Of a DNA stretch of 64,000 nt, positions 57,975 to 64,000 are shown piece by piece. Where the stretch lies: contig NW_004451666.1 of assembly GCF_000321225.1 (NCBI RefSeq), forward strand, positions 156,485-220,484, written 5' to 3'. A program made the position numbers and the translations under genes. The notes beneath the pieces were generated by a model that was given only the letters and a program-made list of their open reading frames with translations, was not told where the DNA came from and made no database searches. Within the stretch, counting starts at the first letter, position 1; each line of letters starts with the position of its first letter. The DNA is from Odobenus rosmarus divergens. Its lineage: Eukaryota > Chordata > Mammalia > Carnivora > Odobenidae.

Positions 57975-58150
57975 CGCGGGTTGCGGAGCCAGGCCTCCCC
58001 TCATAGCCTTGATCGGGTTTCTTCCTTGTTCGAGCTTCCTCACCTGTGAGGTGGGTTACAGTCACATTTGTCTCCTGGTGTTGTGGCCAGAAGTGAGCAA
58101 GGGGTAAGCCCTTGGAGCACTGCCCGGCTTGTGGTCTCCACTTAGTAGGA
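57975..58150 (+). mobile_element. MIR-like remnant
   Basis: GTTGCGGAGCCAGGCC, GAGCTTCCTCACCTGTGAGG, GTTGTGGCCAGAAGTGAGC and CCTTGGAGCACTGCCCGGC follow MIR core and 3' order. Diverged. Confidence 0.65.
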
Positions 58151-58504
58151 TGAGTGGCTGACGTGGCTCAGCCTGCTCACCCCCAGTGCACCCATCTTCC
58201 CAGCCAACTCCACCGGACCAACCCTGTAGATCCTCTCCTGATACAGCCCACCCTGCCAAAAACACATGGCACCCAGGCTTCCCTGGCAAGTTGGGGAGGG
58301 ACATCAGGGAGTGGCTTAATCCAATTCACACTTCTTTCACAGAAAGCTGGCTCAGAGCGTGGTGCCTTCCTCTGAGAGTTTGTAGCCAGGTGGAAGGCAG
58401 CAAGTTACCAGTAATGCAAATCCAGAGAAGCACAAGAGGGAGAACTGTGTGGATGGGGACGGCCGGGGGTACTTCATGGAAGGGCAGGTGTCTGAGCTGC
58501 ACAA

Positions 58505-58920
58505 GGCGTTAGGTGGCTCTGGGTCCAAACCCCAGCTGGGTGGCCTTGAGCAGGTCACTTCTCTCTGAGCCTTGGTTTCCACATCAGTGAAATGGGCAGG
58601 ATGATTATCCTTCCACAGTAGGATTTTTGAGGAGATTAGATAAGATAATGCGTATGAATGGGGCCCCTGGGTGGCTCAGTCAATCAACTGCTTTCAGCTC
58701 AGGTCATGATCTCAGGGTCCTAGGACTGAGTCCCACGTCAGGCTCCCTGCTCAGCGGGGAGTCTGCTTCTCCCTCTCCCTCACTCCTCCCCCTGCTTGTG
58801 CTCTCTCTCTCTCAAATAAATAAAATCTAAAAAAAAAAAAGAAAAGAAAAGATAATGCATACGAAGTGTTTAGCAACATGCTTGACACATAGTTGGTCCT
58901 CAGCAACGTGAGCAAAGATG
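58505..58920 (+). mobile_element. MIR element split by a Can-SINE
   Basis: GGTCCAAACCCCAGCTGGGT, CCTTGAGCAGGTCACTTCTC and ATCAGTGAAATGGGCAGGAT are the MIR core, interrupted at 58658; GTGTTTAGCAACATGCTTGA and CACATAGTTGGTCCTCAGCAA continue it after the SINE. Confidence 0.85.
58660..58850 (+). mobile_element. Can-SINE inserted in MIR
   Basis: GGGGCCCCTGGGTGGCTCAG starts the head; body, CT-rich stretch and CAAATAAATAAAATC plus A-tail follow. Target-site duplications are GATAATGCGTATGAA (58644-58658) and GATAATGCATACGAA (58851-58865). Both differences are transitions at CpG or TpG-like sites, consistent with decay after insertion. Confidence 0.97.
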
Positions 58921-58984
58921 AAGGAAGAAAAATGGTTGAAATTGGGTGGTATTTGGATAGATGGATAGCATGATGCCTGGCACA

Positions 58985-59362
58985 TAACAGTTTCTTAATA
59001 AATATTTGTTCATTGGGTGGGTGGAAGGATGTTTGAGTGGCTGGATGAGTGGGTGGGTGGATGGGTAGATGGGTGGATGAATGGATGGGTGGGTGGATGG
59101 ATGGATGGATGGGTAGATGAATGGATGGTTGGAGGAATGGATGGATGAGTGGGTAGGTAGGTAGATGAGTGGATGAGTGGATGGGTGGGTGGGGGGGTAG
59201 TTGGGTGCATGGATGGATGGGTGGGTGGATGGATGGTTGGATGGATGATGGTTGGATGGTTGGATGGATGGATGAGTGGGTGGGTGGGTAGATGGATGGA
59301 TGAATGGATGGGTGGATGGATGATGGTTGGATGGTTGGATGAGTGGGTGGGTGGATGGATAT
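58985..59362 (+). repeat. (GGAT/GGTG)n tetranucleotide microsatellite
   Basis: About 375 bp of GGATGGATGGGTGGGTGGAT-type units with interspersed GTTGGATGG blocks. His/Pro/Thr/Ser-rich minus-strand frames are repeat translations. Confidence 0.97.
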
Positions 59363-59990
59363 GGGAGATTTTGCACAGTGAGAAAGGCCAAGCATTGAGA
59401 AAGGGAAGCAGGTATCTTGAATGGCTGGAGGACAGAGGCCAGGAAGGCAAGTTGGGCCCAGATGCTCCCATATGCTGACAAATAGCCTGTCAGGCACAAG
59501 TGTGGGTCTTAGAGCCTCGTGTCCAGTGTGGCCCTGGCAGAAGGGTGTCCCCACTGGGAGCAGAGACATGGAACCGTAGGCACTGCCCAGGGCTGCAAGA
59601 AGCCCTAGCTGCCCCTGAGAACAGGGGTGTGGGGCATGTTCTCCTTCCCGGGGCTGCAGAAACTCAGATGAGAAAAGACAGCTAGGTGTTTGGGTCCTGC
59701 AGAAACATGTGGCCAGATTCTAGACCTTCCCCATCTCCTCTCTCCTGAGGGTCCTGCCAGCCACTGGAAGGGCAGACACCCAGCTCCAGCCTCTCTATCC
59801 TTGACCTGGGGCCTTTGGGGTCAGAAGGCACTCAGCGAGGGCCGGCTTAGATCAGGTGTTTTTCGAGCTGTCCCCACCCCCAGACAGGCAGCTCCTCTGG
59901 CCCAGGATTGCCCACCACTGAAGGCCCTGTGGCTGGAGGGGTCCCTGGGGGAGTGTGGGTCCCATGAGGGAGGCGCTGTCACCTTAACTC
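59363..59990. other. GALNT9: Intron 1, no feature recognised
   Basis: Unique-looking GC-rich sequence between the GGAT array and a MIR-like remnant. Confidence 0.5.
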
Positions 59991-60080
59991 AGATAGGGAA
60001 ACCGAGGCCCACAAAGCTCAAGTATTTTAGCCACAGTTAGGACGTGGGTGAAGGTGGGGTTTGAATTCTGGGCTTGGCTC
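59991..60080 (-). mobile_element. MIR-like remnant
   Basis: CAGATAGGGAAACCGAGGCC, AAAGCTCAAGTATTTTAGCC and GGTGGGGTTTGAATTCTGG match the antisense MIR core. Non-coding. Confidence 0.75.
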
Positions 60081-60253
60081 TGGCACCAAGCAGAGCAAAC
60101 CTAAATGCCTGCCCGGCAGCCGTGAGGGGCATGCTGCTCCCCCGTGGGCTCAGCTCTGGGGAGGTATGTATGCCGATGTGGAGACAGGCTTTCACTTCAG
60201 ACTCCAGAGTTGGTGCTGGAATGACTGACATCTCGGGGAGTGTGGAGCACATG

Positions 60254-60913
60254 CTCCTGGCACAAGAGAAGGACATGAGTTCCGGGGGCAGAGGTGGACT
60301 CAAGCGACAGAACGCGTGTGCCCCAGAGTCCCCCATGGGAACCCTCCTTGCAGATTCCCTGCAGGGAACCCTCCCCCTCAGGCTCAGAGGGGTCCTCAAG
60401 GGGGCCCCATGGGGGGATTGGTGGCCTCGCAGGAAGAGGAAGAGAGACAGATATCCCGTTTCTCGCTCTGAACGCGCACACCAAGGACAGACTGTTGAGG
60501 ACACAGCAAGAACTGCTGGCCAAGAGACAGACCAGGGACAGGCTCTGACCGGGAGGCACATTGGTGCCTTGGTGTGGACTCCCAGGCTCCAGGGCTGTGA
60601 GAAATAAGGGCGTGTAAGCATCCAGTCTGTGTGTTTCCTAGGGCAGCCGGGGCGGGCTGAGACAGGGACACTTTGTGTTTGTCCACCATTCCTTGTCTGG
60701 AAGGTCACTGTCCCCTGGATGGAGCTCTGGAGGCAGCACCCATGGCTCTGGCTCTGTGTGCTTCAGGTTGGGAGCCCATGGTTGCGCACCCTCCAGTCAT
60801 TCATTCATGCATGCATGAATTCTCTCAGTGCACCTGTTCGGTGAGCACCACTATGAAGCAGGTCCTGGGGCTGGGGCAGCCAGCAAGGCAGGCATCCCCG
60901 CCCTGGGGGTCAG
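60254..60913 (+). repeat. Duplicated segment, copy 1 (660 bp)
   Basis: Identical, at a constant offset of 3087 bp with no visible indel, to 63341-64000. Predicted translations agree in every frame compared. The true length is unknown because copy 2 reaches the window end. Confidence 0.95.
60430..60665 (+). mobile_element. MLT1-type LTR 3' portion (ERVL-MaLR)
   Basis: AGAACTGCTGGCCAAGAGAC, GGTGCCTTGGTGTGGACTCC, CAGGCTCCAGGGCTGTGAGA and AATAAGGGCGTGTAAGC, then CCAGTCTGTGTGTTTCCTAG follow the LTR 3' end (CCTCCAGAACTGTGAGAAATAAA...CCAGTCT). It recurs at 63517-63752 within the terminal duplication. Confidence 0.75.
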
Positions 60914-60915
60914 GA
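60785..60915 (+). mobile_element. L2-like remnant
   Basis: CATTCATTCATGCATGCATG, GGTGAGCACCACTATGAAGC and CCTGGGGCTGGGGCAGCCAG loosely follow the L2 sequence for ATTGAGCACCTACTATGTGCC...GGTGCTGGGG. Confidence 0.55.
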
Positions 60916-61334
60916 GGCCAGCTGAAGGAGGGGCTGGATCCTCTGTCTCCACCCAAAGGGGCTCCCAGCCAGAGCCAGCCAGACTCTCAGCTACCAGGGT
61001 CCGGCCCTACGTGCCCACATCTTCCCCAGAGCACGGGCCCTCGGTATCCCCCTGTTCATGACCCCCTGCATTTCCCGGGAGATTTGGCAGTCGTGATCTG
61101 AGCAGAGAACTCAGCCCAGCGCAGCTAGAGCACGTCTATCTTCAGAGGCCGGGGACCTGACCACTCCCGCCTTCCATGCAGCCACACTCGGAGCCAGGTG
61201 GCCGCTGAGGGACAGGACTCCCAAATGTCCCTGTGCCCACTCCCCAGCAATCAGGAGACCCAAACTGGAGCTGGATGGAGCAGGCTACAGGAGACGCTTA
61301 CCGAGAGAGAGAGAGAGCCAGGAAATCCATTTTG

Positions 61335-61485
61335 CCGGATATTTCCAGTCACTCCTTATTTTGCATGCTTTGGCCCCATAAATATTCACATTACGTATGA
61401 AGATTTATTGAACACTCGACTGGTCTCAGTGAGAATATATCTTACAGGTATTGCCATGTCCTGCAAAATATTCATGACTTCACGG
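61335..61485. other. Candidate conserved non-coding element in GALNT9 intron 1
   Basis: A low-GC block in GC-rich intron holds ATATTTCCAGTCACTCC, TTATTTTGCATGC (octamer-like), CCATAAATATTCACATTACG and GCAAAATATTCATGAC. No repeat resemblance. Regulatory function is inferred. Confidence 0.35.
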
Positions 61486-63195
61486 TTCCAGAAGGGCGGT
61501 CCATCTTTGGCTATTAACAACACGACCCCAGTTTGGGTCCCCAGAGATCCTTAACAGACCTGTCTGAGATGGAATTGGCCGCGGCGCGTGGGGAGAGTGG
61601 GTACGCGGAACCTGGGGCGGAGCTGTCGCCCACAAAGCCACATGGGGCCTGCTTCTTTTACTTCCACTTTGCAATCATCAAAATTAATAGCAGGCGTGTT
61701 AGACTGGCCTACATTTTTATAGAGCAAAGCAAGAGAGGAGCTGGGAGCTGGTGAGATGCTCCGCTCACTGCTGTTTCCACCCCACTCTCCCCGAGAAGGC
61801 GGCCACCAGGGTCAAGGGTCCGGGAGGGCATGGCCTGGAGCCCTGGTGGGTGACCGGCAGTCTGTCCACCGTGAGCCTCGGAGTCCTGCCTGCTGGGTGA
61901 CCTGGGGAGCGGGAGACTGCTGGTGAGGGCAGCGTGGGCAGCCGGTCCTCTCTGCCTCTGCGTGGGGCCCCGGCGTATGGGACGGCTGTGGGCGCCGTCA
62001 GGGAAGGTCAGTCCTTGGCCTCGTTGGACCCACCGTGGACAGGAGTTTTGCGTCTGTCCTTCCGGGCTCCTGGGGCTGTGAGCGGGCCCTCCCACCCCGT
62101 CCAAGGCTGCGGCCCCACACAGGGGGCCGTCTGGCCCCTGACTTCACCCCCCTTGAGATGTGGAGTTCGCGGTATTCAGGACAACACCCACCCCCGCTCC
62201 GAGAAAGCACTCATCTCAGCTTCCCATCTTTCTTCACGTCTGTCCTTGTAAACTTTTTCCCCGTCTTGTCGGATATTTATTGCTTTTTAGCAACTGGTGG
62301 TGTTGATTCAAATCTAAGATTCTGGCCGATTCCAGGGTGGCCGGTGGTCCGTCAGCTGGCCTGGCCCGCCAGGCGTGGGGAGCTGGATGCTGAGGGCACC
62401 CCCGCCTCCCGCGGCCCTCGGCTCCGCCCCTTCCCCTCAGCTGTGCTTGTGACCGGTGTCTGCATGGGGCTGCCTCCTCCCGGAACACTGGCTGAAGTCC
62501 CTGTGACAGATGGAATCTGTGACTCAAGGAAGCTGGGAGCTTGAACGCCACACCTCCTCCCGCGCTTCCTCCCGCGCTGAAAACTCTTGCAGCCGCCCAT
62601 GTGTGCCCGGTACTCTGGCTGGAAGGCGTGGGTTGCAGGTGTGACGTGACTCTTCTGGGAGGGGGCTGGAAGGGGCCCCGGGACGGCCAGCCCTGGCAGC
62701 TGGTCCCTCTGCTGCAGGGCTCACTCCTTCGTGTCTCTGGGGGGTGGAATTCAGGGTCTCGTGGCCGCCCGACGCCCACGGCCTGATAGCCGTGGGGCCT
62801 CAAGGACCCAACCCCGTTTGGTTCTAGCCCCTCCCTTCCTAGTGTGCGGCATTCAGCCTCGTGGTCTCAGGGTGGCTGCTCCGGCCCTGGGCATTGAGTC
62901 CTAGCTCCAGGCAGGAGAAAAGAGGAGGGACCGCAGGTAACAAGGCAAAAAACCCACATACGCCAGCTGAGACCGTGCCTTTTAGACACATTTCCCAGAA
63001 ATTCCACCCAGCAAATTCCCCTTAAATCTTATTGATCAGAGTTTGGTCCCGTGCCACCCCTGGCCGCAAGGTCAGCCCAGGGAGGTGAGCGTTTTAGCTG
63101 AACTCATTTCTACCCCAAACGAACTGTGGTTCTGCTAATGAGAAGGACGAGACAACAGATGCTGGCCAAGCATCCAGAGCGTCTGCCCCTAGAAC

Positions 63196-63295
63196 TTCGC
63201 CCCTGCTCCCTCCATGCCCCTCCCCCTCTCTCATTCCCCCTCCCCGCCTACCCACACCCTCCCCCTCTGCCCCTCCCCATTCCCCCTCCTCTCCA
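63196..63295 (+). repeat. Polypyrimidine (CCCCTCC)n low-complexity tract
   Basis: About 100 bp of CCCTCCCC/CTGCCCCTCC-type sequence directly before the duplication junction. Confidence 0.85.
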
Positions 63296-63340
63296 TGGTG
63301 AGATGCTCCGCTCACTGCTGTTTCCACCCCACTCTCCCCG

Positions 63341-64000
63341 CTCCTGGCACAAGAGAAGGACATGAGTTCCGGGGGCAGAGGTGGACTCAAGCGACAGAAC
63401 GCGTGTGCCCCAGAGTCCCCCATGGGAACCCTCCTTGCAGATTCCCTGCAGGGAACCCTCCCCCTCAGGCTCAGAGGGGTCCTCAAGGGGGCCCCATGGG
63501 GGGATTGGTGGCCTCGCAGGAAGAGGAAGAGAGACAGATATCCCGTTTCTCGCTCTGAACGCGCACACCAAGGACAGACTGTTGAGGACACAGCAAGAAC
63601 TGCTGGCCAAGAGACAGACCAGGGACAGGCTCTGACCGGGAGGCACATTGGTGCCTTGGTGTGGACTCCCAGGCTCCAGGGCTGTGAGAAATAAGGGCGT
63701 GTAAGCATCCAGTCTGTGTGTTTCCTAGGGCAGCCGGGGCGGGCTGAGACAGGGACACTTTGTGTTTGTCCACCATTCCTTGTCTGGAAGGTCACTGTCC
63801 CCTGGATGGAGCTCTGGAGGCAGCACCCATGGCTCTGGCTCTGTGTGCTTCAGGTTGGGAGCCCATGGTTGCGCACCCTCCAGTCATTCATTCATGCATG
63901 CATGAATTCTCTCAGTGCACCTGTTCGGTGAGCACCACTATGAAGCAGGTCCTGGGGCTGGGGCAGCCAGCAAGGCAGGCATCCCCGCCCTGGGGGTCAG
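63341..64000 (+). repeat. Duplicated segment, copy 2 (reaches window end)
   Basis: Matches 60254-60913 base for base. It is preceded by 45 bp (63296-63340) identical to 61749-61793 and by a CCCCTCC-rich tract. The stepwise junction suggests misassembly or a template-switch rearrangement. Confidence 0.95.

Larger units (their letters stand above)
46954..64000 (+). other. GALNT9: GALNT9 intron 1 (5' part, runs off the window)
   Basis: After the GT donor at 46954-46955 no sequence resembling the next GALNT9 exons (stem and catalytic domain) is found before the window ends, so at least 17 kb of intron 1 is present. The interval holds a TCTCTG repeat, LTR fragments, MIR/L2 remnants, one Can-SINE, a GGAT tetranucleotide array and a terminal duplication, listed separately. 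Stretches 46954-48685, 48805-52985, 53060-55490, 56990-57690 and 61485-63195 contain no other feature I can support. Confidence 0.8.

Noticed and set aside
58751..59569. 272-codon minus frame rich in His-Pro-Ser-Ile-Thr
   Set aside because: Translation of the GGAT microsatellite and SINE tail.
47954..64000. Search for GALNT9 exon 2 or later exons
   Set aside because: No stretch encodes the expected stem/catalytic-domain peptides next to AG/GT splice sites.

Overview
This window is mammalian nuclear DNA, almost certainly from a carnivoran. The clearest sign is four copies of the tRNA-Lys-derived Can-SINE, whose head reads GGCGCCTGGGTGGC, at about 32.15, 37.45, 41.73 (reverse) and 58.66 kb. 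A fairly young carnivoran-type LINE-1 lies at about 40.8-43.0 kb. The body of the reverse SINE looks more like bear, seal or mustelid (arctoid) copies than the dog-specific SINEC_Cf; this lineage call is from memory and is an inference. Much of the DNA is GC-rich and full of minisatellites, as expected near a chromosome end.

One protein-coding gene is supported. GALNT9 (polypeptide N-acetylgalactosaminyltransferase 9) begins on the + strand with its first coding exon at 46713-46953. The exon sits in a strong CpG island (about 45.93-46.96 kb) and ends at a clear GT donor. Everything from 46954 to 64000 reads as the start of intron 1, and no further GALNT9 exon was found. The 46 kb upstream look intergenic. 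From general knowledge, GALNT9 lies in the subtelomeric 12q24.33 region in human. A short interstitial telomeric repeat at 8940-8975 fits a similar setting here.

Layout: 1-9.8 kb is GC-rich intergenic DNA with a VNTR containing a 732-bp assembly gap, an MLT1-type LTR, two minisatellites and the telomeric tract. 9.8-18.3 kb holds an MLT1-type LTR, a 50-N gap with an assembly-like duplication, an old L1M 3' end and a GT-rich repeat. 18.3-31 kb is mostly unique, with a promoter-like CpG/CCAAT/E-box cluster near 20 kb, an L1M fragment and a 19-bp minisatellite. 31-40.7 kb holds a 740-bp TGATGG repeat, two SINEs, an LTR, a second 50-N gap with the same artefact signature, an L1M end and a CA-rich repeat. 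40.8-43.0 kb is a 5'-truncated L1 with a nested SINE. 43-46.7 kb leads to the GALNT9 promoter through a 55-nt poly-G run. 47-64 kb is intron 1 with LTRs, a MIR split by a SINE, a GGAT repeat and a 660-bp duplication running off the window edge.

No new multi-gene system is visible. The points most worth following are a set of apparent assembly chimaeras that would mislead anyone using this interval, several AT-rich homeodomain-motif islands that look like candidate non-coding regulatory elements, and the upstream ORF in front of GALNT9. Family names for repeats come from remembered consensus sequences, not from a RepeatMasker run.
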